Of a DNA stretch of 64,000 nt, positions 41,259 through 48,027 are shown piece by piece. Every line of letters begins with the position of its first letter. Within the stretch, counting starts at the first letter, position 1. Under the pieces are notes generated by a model, which saw only the letters and a program-made list of their open reading frames with translations, was not told the origin of the DNA and ran no database searches. Both the position numbers and the translations under genes were made by a program. Source of the stretch: Pseudomonas sp. (GTDB lineage: Bacteria; Pseudomonadota; Gammaproteobacteria; Pseudomonadales; Pseudomonadaceae); the NCBI GenBank assembly GCA_030699825.1, contig JAUYKV010000039.1:80956-144955 (forward strand), written 5' to 3'.

Positions 41259-42125
41259 TCAGCAGCTCATTTCCAATTTTCGGTAAGACAGCGGCTCGAT
41301 GATGCTGAGGCTGTGGCAGGCCTGCTCTGGGCTTGGCTCGATACGGCGATAGTCGCTGGGGCTGCAGCCGAAATGCAGCTTGAAGGTTCGCGCGAAATAG
41401 GACGGATCCTGGAACCCCACGGCGTAGGCGATGCTGGTGATCGGCATCTCGCTGTTATTCAGCAGCTCCTCGGCTTTCTCCATGCGTTTACGCTGGACGA
41501 ATTCGAGAAAGCCAACCCCATAGGTCTGCTTGAACAGTCGGCTAAAGCGAAAAGGCGTCATGCCGCAGCGCTTGGCCAGTTCCTTCTGTTCGATGTGTTC
41601 CTTGAAGTGCAGATCGATGTACTGGATGGCATCTTGCAGGGGGCGTTGCTTCTGATGATCGGCGGTGAGCCGTACGCTTTCCGGCAAGTCGTTGATGCGC
41701 GTCAGCAGTTTTTTCTGTTTCGGTATTTCGGCGCCGCGGCGCAAGCTGCAAAGCTCTCGCAGGGCATTGAGGTAGCGATTGCGTTCGGTTTGCACCAGCG
41801 GTAGTACCAGATAATCCCAGACGCCGGAACGGAAAGCCCAGACAGCCAGCTCCTCCGAATGGTGCATGGTCAGCATGGTGATCGGGATAGACGGCGCCGC
41901 ACGCTTGACCTCGATCAACAGGTTGAGGCTCATGGTGTCCGGACGATCGTAATGCATGCAGATCATGTCCGGGCGTTGGTGTGCGTTCATCCCGGCAACA
42001 CTCAAATCCCGCACCAAGTTGATTTGGCACGCGTTGCTGAAAGCTACCATGTAGTCCGGAGCCGATTGATCATGTGTCAGGTCGAACCACAGCAGCCGCG
42101 GAGCGGTTAGGGCATGTGTATTCAT
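41259..42125 (-). CDS. AraC-family regulator with degenerate receiver-like N-terminus
   Basis: This protein of about 288 residues has an N-terminal CheY-like fold in which the usual acceptor Asp is replaced by His58 (RPDMICMHYDRP). The Thr/Lys switch end is recognisable (ITMLTMHHSEELAVWAF). The C-terminal AraC HTH has ELAKRCGMTPFRFSRLFKQT and SIAYAVGFQDPSYFARTFK. The start is uncertain: ATG 42125 gives the compact receiver, while ATGs at 42134 and 42191 are possible and none has a good ribosome site. Target genes unknown. Confidence 0.85.
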   Translation of the reverse strand: MNTHALTAPRLLWFDLTHDQSAPDYMVAFSNACQINLVRDLSVAGMNAHQRPDMICMHYDRPDTMSLNLLIEVKRAAPSIPITMLTMHHSEELAVWAFRSGVWDYLVLPLVQTERNRYLNALRELCSLRRGAEIPKQKKLLTRINDLPESVRLTADHQKQRPLQDAIQYIDLHFKEHIEQKELAKRCGMTPFRFSRLFKQTYGVGFLEFVQRKRMEKAEELLNNSEMPITSIAYAVGFQDPSYFARTFKLHFGCSPSDYRRIEPSPEQACHSLSIIEPLSYRKLEMSC

Positions 42126-42345
42126 ATGCGCCATGAAGCATTTTGTTGTTGGCAGAAATTTCTTATGTGTTACACGCAGCATCAAGTGCATCGTGCAGTT
42201 AACACTTAGAATTAGAATGCCATCAGCGCAAAGATCAAATCGTCATAAATGTTAGAGCTAAGTGTTTTAACTGCTCCAGATCAGTAACGCTTTCGAGACG
42301 GCCTTCCTATGTTCTAAATACCTGTTTTTTGGCGAAAATCATCAA

Positions 42346-42612
42346 TCATTGTGTCTGTTTGACGTGATTTTTGGGTAGATGCTTGGCACATGTGAGCGGC
42401 ACTTTGACGTGTTTCCGCCTGTAAACATCTGGTCCCGCGATGAGGTCCGGAGCTGTACATCCTGACGAGCGGCGACGCCGTTGTGCCGGTGTCGAGCTTG
42501 ACCGGCTGCCGTCCTCTTCGATCTGGGCCAGGCAACATGCTTCCAGTTCCTGCCAGGTAAACGCGGCCTGCTTGTTTGGCAACTTGGCGATCAGCTTCTC
42601 GTGCCTCGACAT
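42346..42612 (-). pseudogene. Degenerate hicA-like toxin gene
   Basis: ATG 42612 reads MSRHEKLIAKLPNKQAAFTW, nearly the same as the hicA at 44962. The LLRGLGYRQ stretch is then shortened to CCLAQ. One base is lost after DGSR, shifting the frame, and the remaining text departs from HicA. The last part (VYRRKHVKVPL, KHLPKN) faintly resembles another HicA C-terminus in this frame, so a fused remnant is possible. Without the RNase His region the product is unlikely to be a toxin. Confidence 0.6.
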
Positions 42613-42660
42613 TGCCCTTCCTTCCTGCAACTGACTCTAGTTGCAGGAAGGAAGGGCAAT
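42611..42660. promoter_or_regulatory. 50-bp perfect palindrome containing a HicB-type operator
   Basis: Arms of 22 bp (42611-42632 and 42639-42660) match perfectly around GACTCT. The inner word TGCAACT-N6-AGTTGCA equals the centre of the palindrome at the intact hicA promoter (44975-44996). The arms also include the ribosome site and start codon of the degenerate hicA in mirror image. Confidence 0.65.
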
Positions 42661-42809
42661 GAATGATCAAGGGGGCACCACCCCGGCCACCTGTTTGTCG
42701 TCATGTCAGCCTTGACCCTTGTGTCGGCTGATGCTCGGTTGTGATGGGTATCGACGGATCACCGCTCCGGGCGCCTGGCTGCCTCACTCGAAACCCATTA
42801 CTGCATAGC

Positions 42810-43010
42810 AAAAGCCCGCCAGATAGCCGAGGCGTTCGCTTAGCGTGTTGATGGATTGAGTTGAAAGGCTCGTTCCGCCTGGGCCGGAAAAGAAAAACCC
42901 TCAGAAGATATTTTCTCCGAGGGTTTTCTGCTTCTAGGTCCCGCGCTAGACGGTTTTATCCACTCGCTTTCAACAGATTAAGCGAACGCCTCGCCAGATA
43001 GCGGGCTTTT
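42810..43010. repeat. Inverted repeat pair with internal terminator-like hairpin
   Basis: AAAAGCCCGC...GAGGCGTTCGCTTA at 42810-42842 is inverted at 42979-43010 with a few changes, 136 bp apart. Between them, AAAACCCTC and GAGGGTTTT (42893-42927) form a bidirectional terminator-like stem. No coding sequence is seen in 42661-43022; the left part contains a short spacer repeat (TTGTGTCGGCTGATGC near 42719) shared with 48372 and 52785. Confidence 0.6.
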
Positions 43011-43022
43011 CGTTCTCTCCGA

Positions 43023-43430
43023 TCAGTCGTGCTCGAGGGCTCGTAGAGCTGCCTTGGCTAGAAAGCCTGAACGGCTTTTCTGGTCGGGGTGGTTCTTTAC
43101 GTAGTCGTCGATCCTGTTCAGCAAGTAGCCCGGTAAGGTGATGTTCAGCTTCTCTGACTTCCCCATGTATTTGGTCACGTCGATATCAACGACAGCCCAG
43201 GTGCAGCCCGCATAGTCTGGATTCGCCACATGGGTGGTCACTTTGCTGGCTACCGGAACCGGCGCCCCGTCTTCCGCCAGAATTTCCAGGTGGCCTTCTA
43301 TGGCCTCGCGGGCCATGGCCATGGCTTCGTCCAAGTCATCGCCGGCAGAGAAGCAGCCAGGAATATCCGGAACTTCAACCCCCCAGGCATGCTTATCGTT
43401 GCCGGGAAGAATCGCAATTGGGTAAAGCAT
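43023..43430 (-). CDS. hicB: HicB-family antitoxin (module 1)
   Basis: This 135-residue antitoxin has the partially degraded RNase H-like HicB domain first (IAILPGNDKHAWGVEVPDIP; AGDDLDEAMAMAREAIEGHL) and a ribbon-helix-helix C-terminus (KLNITLPGYLLNRIDDYVKN). ATG 43430 has AAGGAG upstream. Its partner hicA lies 256 bp upstream at 43687, with a palindromic element inserted between them. The original pair probably had a short gap. Confidence 0.9.
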   Translation of the reverse strand: MLYPIAILPGNDKHAWGVEVPDIPGCFSAGDDLDEAMAMAREAIEGHLEILAEDGAPVPVASKVTTHVANPDYAGCTWAVVDIDVTKYMGKSEKLNITLPGYLLNRIDDYVKNHPDQKSRSGFLAKAALRALEHD

Positions 43431-43464
43431 AATCTCGACTCCTTCGAGGTGGTGGAGCACTCAG

Positions 43465-43680
43465 AGGTTGTGAAAATATCGAGCGTAACGCCGCCGCGGC
43501 GTTTTTGGCGATCCGTAGGGTGTCACTCGCCGCAGGCAGTGCACCGTGGTTCAGCGGCGCGGCATAAAGCTGGCGGGTTGTCGCTGCGCTCCGAAGCCGC
43601 CCTACCTCCTAACGGATCGCCGCCCGAGCAGACTGCCGAATTTGATGCAGTCGCAGTAGGCGAGAGTTTTTTCACAAGCT
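43465..43680. mobile_element. CTCAG-flanked palindromic element (family 2) with nested repeat, between hicA and hicB
   Basis: AGGTTGTGAAAATATCGAGC opens the element and GAGAGTTTTTTCACAAGCT closes it, flanked by CTCAG (43460-43464) and CTCGG (43681-43685). A second REP-like repeat (from CCGTAGGGTGTCACTCGCCG to CTCCGAAGCCGCCCTAC) replaces part of its core. The nested repeat matches 30935-31050 inverted. It lies 1 bp beyond the hicA stop region and 34 bp before hicB. Confidence 0.75.
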
Positions 43681-43686
43681 CTCGGC

Positions 43687-43869
43687 TCACTTGAGCTGGG
43701 CTTGTTTCAAAATGCTGCTTGCTGTCTTGGCCAGTAGATCCTTTTTAGGGTGTGGGATTGTCACCAGTCCGGGCTTCGTTGGGTGTTTGAAGTGGTGGTG
43801 ACTGCCCTTAACCCTTACCAGATACCAACCGTCAGCCTCGATTATTTCCATGAGCTGTCGGCTATTCAC
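43687..43869 (-). CDS. hicA: HicA-family toxin, mRNA interferase (module 1)
   Basis: This 60-residue HicA has the double-stranded RNA-binding-like fold. MNSRQLMEIIEADGWYLVRV leads to the catalytic His in KGSHHHFKHPTKPG, then TIPHPKKDLLAKTASSILKQ. Length matches the family. The gene is complete; the palindromic element begins 6 bp after its last sense codon region and separates it from hicB. Confidence 0.9.
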   Translation of the reverse strand: MNSRQLMEIIEADGWYLVRVKGSHHHFKHPTKPGLVTIPHPKKDLLAKTASSILKQAQLK

Positions 43870-44038
43870 AGCACCTCCCTTTGCCGTTATATATGGTGGT
43901 TACAGTACCTACCAACCATGCATTGGTCAACACTATACCCACCAGGACAGCGCTGGGCCGGAAAAATTCAGCCCGCCAGAAAACCGAGGGAGGGAAGCAC
44001 TTATCGCTGCGCTCAACGCCCCAGCATGGGTATCGCTT

Positions 44039-44170
44039 CGCACCATCCTACGGTTTGGCTTGCGCCGGATTTGATGATGCCGTTGCGTAGTCGCTGGTGG
44101 GTGGACGCTGGAGCGTCGAGGGCTGCGTTGCCACGCGGACGGTTCGACGCCTCGACGTGGGAACGATCAA
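44039..44170. repeat. Spacer repeat D, copy 1
   Basis: 132 bp from GCACCATCCTACGGTTTGGC to GACGTGGGAACGATCA, repeated at 51050-51180 with few changes. The first part also occurs near 52840. The gap 43870-44192 contains this repeat and other spacer text but no gene. Confidence 0.8.
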
Positions 44171-44192
44171 AGCGAGAAAGTCCGACAGGCTG

Positions 44193-44534
44193 CTAGGCGT
44201 GCTGCTCCAGGTACTCACTCAGCGCCTTGCGGGTCAGGTCGTTCAGGGAAATCTTGTGCCGGGTAGCGGCCACGCTGGCGGCCAGGTGCAGGTCGTGCCC
44301 TACCCTCACATTGAATGAACCCTTGCACGGCACCTCTGGCTCTTGGTTAAGGGTTGAACAGGTGTCGAGGTAGTCGTCGACAGCCTCGCGGAACGCCTGG
44401 GTCAACTCCGCCACCGTTTCGCCCTCATAACTCACAAGAGCACGGATGAACTGGAGTTTGCCGAACAGGCAGTTATCCTCGGGGCTGGCCTCGATGGAGC
44501 CGTAATAGCCCCGGTGTTGCAGCAGATTGTTCAT
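44193..44534 (-). CDS. hicB: HicB-family antitoxin (module 2)
   Basis: This 113-residue antitoxin has a HicB N-domain (GYYGSIEASPEDNCLFGKLQ; VSYEGETVAELTQAFREAVDDYL) and a C-terminal Arc/HicB-type DNA-binding segment (SFNVRVGHDLHLAASVAATR). The start ATG 44534 would overlap the original hicA stop by one base (TGATG) if the intervening element were removed, so the pair was once translationally coupled. The element now puts 175 bp between them. Confidence 0.88.
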   Translation of the reverse strand: MNNLLQHRGYYGSIEASPEDNCLFGKLQFIRALVSYEGETVAELTQAFREAVDDYLDTCSTLNQEPEVPCKGSFNVRVGHDLHLAASVAATRHKISLNDLTRKALSEYLEQHA

Positions 44535-44557
44535 CAAATCAACCCTCCCGTTTTCAG

Positions 44558-44732
44558 AGGTTGTGAAAATATCGAGCGCCGTAGCGAGACCGTTTCCAGA
44601 CGTTTGCGGCAAGGCGCGCTGCGTGAAAAATGGGGGAGTTTAGTGAGCTAAATGACTCCATTTTTCACGTAGCGCAACGCCGCCGCGGGCGTTTGGAGGC
44701 GGTCGCAGTAGGCGGGAGTTTTTTCACAAGCT
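44558..44732. mobile_element. CTCAG-flanked palindromic element (family 2), full copy inside hicA
   Basis: 175 bp with ends AGGTTGTGAAAATATCGAGC and GGGAGTTTTTTCACAAGCT. The central hairpin is GTGAAAAATGG...CCATTTTTCAC around GTTTAGTGAGCTAAATGAC. The flanks are TTCAG (44553-44557) and CTCAA (44733-44737). Deleting the element plus one pentamer rejoins the end of hicA. Confidence 0.85.
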
Positions 44733-44962
44733 CTCAAGTGTTCAATCACCTGACGCTTGGCGTAGGACTTCAGCTCATTTCCAGGATGGGGCTTGTGCAT
44801 GTTGATCATCGCTCGCGGATCGCCGTTGTCGAACTTGACCCGGCTACCGTCCCCTTCGATCTGGCGGTAGCCCAGACCACGCAACAACGCCGCCAGTTCC
44901 TGCCAGGTAAACGCGGCCTGCTTGCTCAGCAACTTGGCGATCAGCTTCTCATGTTTCGACAT
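44648..44962 (-). CDS. hicA: HicA-family toxin (module 2), C-terminus replaced by element sequence
   Basis: ATG 44962 has GAAGGGA upstream and reads MSKHEKLIAKLLSKQAAFTW, then KFDNGDPRAMINMHKPHPGN, a HicA-like fold of the YcfA group. After IEHL (about residue 76) the frame enters the family 2 element and adds about 28 foreign residues (RACEKTPAYCDRL and onward) before a stop. Without the element the protein would be 82 residues ending TGGLI. The catalytic region is intact, so activity is uncertain rather than lost. Confidence 0.8.
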   Translation of the reverse strand: MSKHEKLIAKLLSKQAAFTWQELAALLRGLGYRQIEGDGSRVKFDNGDPRAMINMHKPHPGNELKSYAKRQVIEHLRACEKTPAYCDRLQTPAAALRYVKNGVI

Positions 44963-44974
44963 GGTCCCTTCGTC

Positions 44975-44996
44975 ATGCAACTAACTTTAGTTGCAT
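44975..44996. promoter_or_regulatory. Palindromic operator upstream of hicA (module 2)
   Basis: ATGCAACTAA and TTAGTTGCAT are perfect 10-bp arms around CT, ending 13 bp before the hicA start. HicB antitoxins autoregulate through such palindromes. The core is repeated at the degenerate hicA (42611-42660). Confidence 0.7.
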
Positions 44997-45169
44997 AAGG
45001 TTCCTTGGTCAACGGATCGCCACGCTGACCCGGTGCGTGAATCGCTGTCATGGCTGTCTCCGATGCCCCGGATCGCATCCGGGATCTACGAAAGCCGGAT
45101 AGGGTGCGGTGGTGTTCTTGTGGGAGGGGACTTGTCCGCGAACGCCGCAGGCCCATGGGCAAGTAGAGG

Positions 45170-45393
45170 GTTCCTACGTCGAGGCGTCGAACCGTCCGCG
45201 TGGTAACTCCGCTCAGGACGCTCTGCATCCGCTGTGCCGGGGCGCGGAGCGTCTCGGGCTGCATGCCCGTGCGGCGGTTCGGCGGTTCGACGGTTCGACG
45301 CCTCGACGTGGCAACGATCACAGAAGCGTAACCCGTAGGGCGGGTGAAACCCGCCGATGGAGGTTTTATGCGGGTCGCACCCGCGCTACCTGG
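45170..45393. repeat. Spacer repeat A/B/C, copy A
   Basis: 224 bp from GTTCCTACGTCGAGGCGTCG to the end of CACCCGCGCTACCTGG, with copies at 47135-47461 and 49266-49577. It carries inverted short words (CGAGGCGTCGAACCGTCC and ACGGTTCGACGCCTCGACG) and a hairpin GTAGGGCGGGTGAAACCCGCC. It lies upstream of higBA; the gap 44997-45489 has no other gene. Confidence 0.85.
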
Positions 45394-45461
45394 CCGGGAT
45401 CAGATCTTTGGTGCGAGCCATCTATTGGCGCGTTGCGTTATATGCTGTCTCACGTTATATT

Positions 45462-45479
45462 TTGCTCAAATTCGAGCAA
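45462..45479 (+). promoter_or_regulatory. Candidate HigA operator upstream of higBA
   Basis: TTGCTC-AAATTC-GAGCAA is a perfect 6-bp inverted repeat 10 bp before the higB start. It follows two direct CGTTATAT words (near 45435 and 45453). Confidence 0.5.
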
Positions 45480-45489
45480 GCGGCTGCTG

Positions 45490-45771
45490 ATGATCAAGAG
45501 CTACAGGGACAAGGACACGGAACTGGTGGCCGGTGGGTATGTAGCCAAGCGATTGCCACGGGATGTGCAGAAGGTTGCTCGCAGAAAGCTGGATCAACTC
45601 GCCGTCAGCAAAACCCTGGACGGAATGAGGATACCGCCCGGTAACCGCCTAGAGGCACTTAAAGGCGACCGAGCGGGGCAATACAGCGTGCGGATCAATG
45701 ACCAGTGGCGCATCTGTTTTCGCTGGGAAGATGGGCACGCTCACGACGTAGAAATAGCGGACTATCACTAG
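45490..45771 (+). CDS. higB: HigB-like RelE-superfamily toxin
   Basis: This 93-residue toxin of the HigB/RelE group cleaves mRNA on the ribosome. MIKSYRDKDTELVAGGYVAK leads the protein. PPGNRLEALKGDRAGQYSVR and INDQWRICFRWEDGHAHDVE are the conserved C-terminal parts with the basic and aromatic active-site residues. ATG 45490 is chosen; an upstream open frame consists of spacer repeat. higA follows after 9 bp. Confidence 0.92.
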   Translation: MIKSYRDKDTELVAGGYVAKRLPRDVQKVARRKLDQLAVSKTLDGMRIPPGNRLEALKGDRAGQYSVRINDQWRICFRWEDGHAHDVEIADYH

Positions 45772-45780
45772 GAGAAGATC

Positions 45781-46104
45781 ATGGTGTTGACCGTAAAAGA
45801 CATCAAAGAGCTGGCGACGGGCGAGCGCATCCTCGCCAGTCATCCGGGCGAAACGCTGCTGGAGGACTTCCTGCTGCCGCTTGGGATGACCAAGAACGCG
45901 CTGGCCACCGCCATTGGTGTGCCGGCTACGCGGATTGGCGAGATTGTGCGCGGAACGCGGGCGATCACCGCCGACACAGATATCCGCCTGTCTCGCTACT
46001 TCGGCACGGAGGAAGGTTGGTGGCTGGCCCTGCAGGCGATCTACGATCTGGACGCGGCGCACCGCAGGGGGCGCTACGACAGCATCCCGCGCTACGCCGC
46101 GTGA
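45781..46104 (+). CDS. higA: HigA-like antitoxin (XRE helix-turn-helix)
   Basis: This 107-residue antitoxin has HPGETLLEDFLLPLGMTKNA, the family start, and the HTH ALATAIGVPATRIGEIVRG near residue 40. DTDIRLSRYFGTEEGWWLAL is also typical of HigA. It neutralises HigB and probably represses the operon through the palindrome upstream. AGGAG precedes the ATG. Complete. Confidence 0.93.
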   Translation: MVLTVKDIKELATGERILASHPGETLLEDFLLPLGMTKNALATAIGVPATRIGEIVRGTRAITADTDIRLSRYFGTEEGWWLALQAIYDLDAAHRRGRYDSIPRYAA

Positions 46105-46207
46105 TGCTCCAGAGAGCATTGATCAATGACGCTTCGACGTGGCAACGATCAGTCAACGGCCCTTCGCGGCCAAGGCCCCTCCCACGGTGCGGAGGTGTTC
46201 TTGTGAA

Positions 46208-46248
46208 ATCAATGACACTGACCCCATTGATCGCTGACCCCATTGATC
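46208..46248. repeat. Stem-loop repeat ATCAATG...CATTGATC, copy 1
   Basis: ATCAATG-ACACTGACCC-CATTGATC followed by a half copy GCTGACCCCATTGATC. The 7-bp arms are perfect. Other copies lie at 47437-47461, 47511-47535, 49521-49545 and 49553-49577. Confidence 0.8.
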
Positions 46249-46276
46249 GGAATGATCAAGCTACAAGGCGTCTTGC

Positions 46277-46305
46277 TTGATCAAAAATGCCGCTGGACCT
46301 ATGAT
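46277..46305 (+). promoter_or_regulatory. Candidate promoter of the yafO-like module
   Basis: TTGATC (46277-46282) and TATGAT (46300-46305) are 17 bp apart and 34 bp before the first gene of the pair. Confidence 0.45.
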
Positions 46306-46338
46306 GAAGCCCGTAGTAGACCTCATCTGGAGGCTGAA

Positions 46339-46497
46339 ATGATCGTTAAGAGCTTTACTCAAAAGAAGCCTATTGCGGCCAAGCGCAAGAAGGCAAGCAA
46401 AGAACTGACCTTCGCTGATGTGCGTGTTGCAGCACGTGGCGGCGAAGCGGCGTTCGATTTCTACGTCGAGAACGGCAGACTCCCCGTCTCTAAGTGA
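46339..46497 (+). CDS. Small basic protein, candidate antitoxin of the YafO-like toxin
   Basis: This 52-residue protein has a Lys-rich N-terminal half (SFTQKKPIAAKRKKASKEL) and a more acidic C-terminal half (FADVRVAARGGEAAFDFYVE). ATG 46339 has GGAGG 6 nt upstream. It ends 6 bp before the toxin frame, in the same reading frame. It resembles neither YafN nor any other antitoxin I know. Its role is inferred only from position and the strong ribosome site. Confidence 0.6.
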   Translation: MIVKSFTQKKPIAAKRKKASKELTFADVRVAARGGEAAFDFYVENGRLPVSK

Positions 46498-46503
46498 GAG
46501 TCC

Positions 46504-46833
46504 TTGTCAGCAGTCAAGGTCTCTGACCTCTTCAAGCAATCTCAAGGCTGGTACGATTTCTACGTCGATTTCTATAACTACAAGCTCTGCGGGGATATCC
46601 CTGACATTTTCGGTAGGGATGAAGAGCTCGATCTAGACGATATGTACCACATTCATCTTGCTGGCACTCGGGCTGCACAGGCGCGGTGGCGAGCAAAACC
46701 CCTCCAGTTTCACAGAACGACTGACGCGAAAGATCCGGATAACGATTTTTGGTTGATCTACGCTCATGACCCTCTGCATGACGAATATCTGCTGTTGACC
46801 ATTCTTGGTCCGGACGCGCACAGCAGGCAGTAA
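46504..46833 (+). CDS. YafO-family toxin, possibly truncated
   Basis: This 109-residue frame resembles the E. coli mRNA interferase YafO: FYNYKLCGDIPDIFGRDEEL near residue 22, YHIHLA near 47, and DEYLLLTILGPDAHSRQ at the end. The only in-frame start is TTG 46504. A GTG at 46494 in another frame gives RVLVSSQ, closer to the usual MRVFK start, so a frameshift near the start is possible. The frame stays open for 31 codons after the TAA at 46831, so the C-terminus may be cut short. Confidence 0.65.
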   Translation: MSAVKVSDLFKQSQGWYDFYVDFYNYKLCGDIPDIFGRDEELDLDDMYHIHLAGTRAAQARWRAKPLQFHRTTDAKDPDNDFWLIYAHDPLHDEYLLLTILGPDAHSRQ

Positions 46834-47134
46834 TGGGGCTCTTTTCTTAGAGATATCGAGCACAACATCGTTGATCCCTGGGTCAAAGGCAAAGTCGTCT
46901 ATACAGACCCAGATGAAAAAGACGAATAACCCTCTGACCACCTGACGCCATCGATCGGACCCCTTTCGATCCGCGACCCCTTTCGATCCGGCTCCGGGGC
47001 GATTCAATGCATGTGCCTGACCCGACAGCATGGGTATCGCTGCGCTCAACCTACGCGGCCCGACCTTGGCGGCCCCACCCACCCACCCTTCGTGCTGTTC
47101 TCGGCATGACACGCGCCCGACCTGGCTTGTCGAT
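46834..47134. other. Region downstream of yafO-like gene
   Basis: After the yafO stop the same frame reads on without a stop to 46929 (including DIEHNIVDPWVKGKVVYTDP), either a lost C-terminus or chance. From 46929 there is spacer text (TAACCCTCTGACCACCTGAC) also found at 52745. No other gene is seen. Confidence 0.4.
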
Positions 47135-47461
47135 GGTTCCAACGTCGAGGCGTCGAACCGTCCGCGTGGTAACCCCGCTCAGGGCGCTCTGCGTCCGCTG
47201 TGCCGGGACGCGGAGCGTCTCGGGCTGCATGCCCGTGCGGCGGTTCGACGGTTGGACGGTTCGACGCCTCGACGTGGCAACGATCACAGAAGCGTAACCC
47301 GTAGGGCGGGTGAAACCCGCCGATGGCGATTTTATGCGGGTTGGACCTGCGCTACCTGGAATGGGTTGAACGGCCTGCTTCGGCCTTGCCTGCCCGCATT
47401 GCCCGGTGCAGAGCGGTGGGCGCTGCCATTGCCGGAATCAATGACACTGACCCCATTGATC
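47135..47461. repeat. Spacer repeat A/B/C, copy B (long form)
   Basis: Same 225-bp unit as 45170-45393, then an extension (ATGGGTTGAACGGCCTGCTT to GCCGGAATCAATGACACTG) shared with copy C. It ends in a stem-loop repeat (47437-47461). A further stem-loop copy is at 47511-47535. The stretch 47462-47577 holds no gene. Confidence 0.85.
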
Positions 47462-47577
47462 TGCAAATCAGCTCCCCTGACGCCAGGGGGATCGCTTTCG
47501 CGGACAAGCAATCAATGACACAGACCCCATTGATCCGACGGTTCGACGTTTCGATGCCTCGACGTGGGAACGATCAA

Positions 47578-48027
47578 TCAAGCGGCCTTGTGCTGTTCGA
47601 CTTCCCAGCCCAGCAGGGCCAGTGCCACGGTGCGCGGCACCGGCTTGGCGCCGCTGCGGTAGTAGGCCAGCATCCGCCGGCTCAGCCCCAGCGCTTCGGC
47701 GGCGTTGTCCAGCGTCAGCTTGTGGCGGGCCATCCAGTTCCAGATCAGCTCATGAGAGTAGCCGCCGGCTTGCTCCACCGCGCGGGCGCGCAGGTTGTCG
47801 GCGGCCAACTCGAGGGCGTCGTCGTTGTTCCAGACCACGCTGGCGCCCCATTCGCCTAGCGCCGCGGTGGCGAACACTGCAGGGTCGGCCAGGGCGGTCA
47901 GGGTTGGATGGCGGGCGATGGTGTCGTGCAGATCGACCAGCAGTTGTTCGCCGTCTGCGTAGGCCAGCCGCAGGCTGCAAGGCGCCACGACGTCGACGCG
48001 GGTGAGGGTGAAGTGACGGGGGTTCAT
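47578..48027 (-). CDS. DUF2442 and helix-turn-helix protein, probable antitoxin-like partner
   Basis: This 149-residue protein has a DUF2442 domain (residues 1-75: HFTLTRVDVVAPCSLRLAYA; ALGEWGASVVWNNDDALELA). A C-terminal XRE-like HTH follows (NWMARHKLTLDNAAEALGLS, RRMLAYYRSGAKPVP). ATG 48027 overlaps the stop of the upstream DUF4160 frame (ATGA). DUF4160-DUF2442 pairs are common beside toxin-antitoxin genes and are suspected to be one, but their activity is not established to my knowledge. Confidence 0.85.
   Translation of the reverse strand: MNPRHFTLTRVDVVAPCSLRLAYADGEQLLVDLHDTIARHPTLTALADPAVFATAALGEWGASVVWNNDDALELAADNLRARAVEQAGGYSHELIWNWMARHKLTLDNAAEALGLSRRMLAYYRSGAKPVPRTVALALLGWEVEQHKAA

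Noticed and set aside
45109..45489. N-terminal extension of higB
   Set aside because: The upstream in-frame stretch consists of spacer repeat A also found at 47135 and 49266 in non-coding context. The family start is at 45490.
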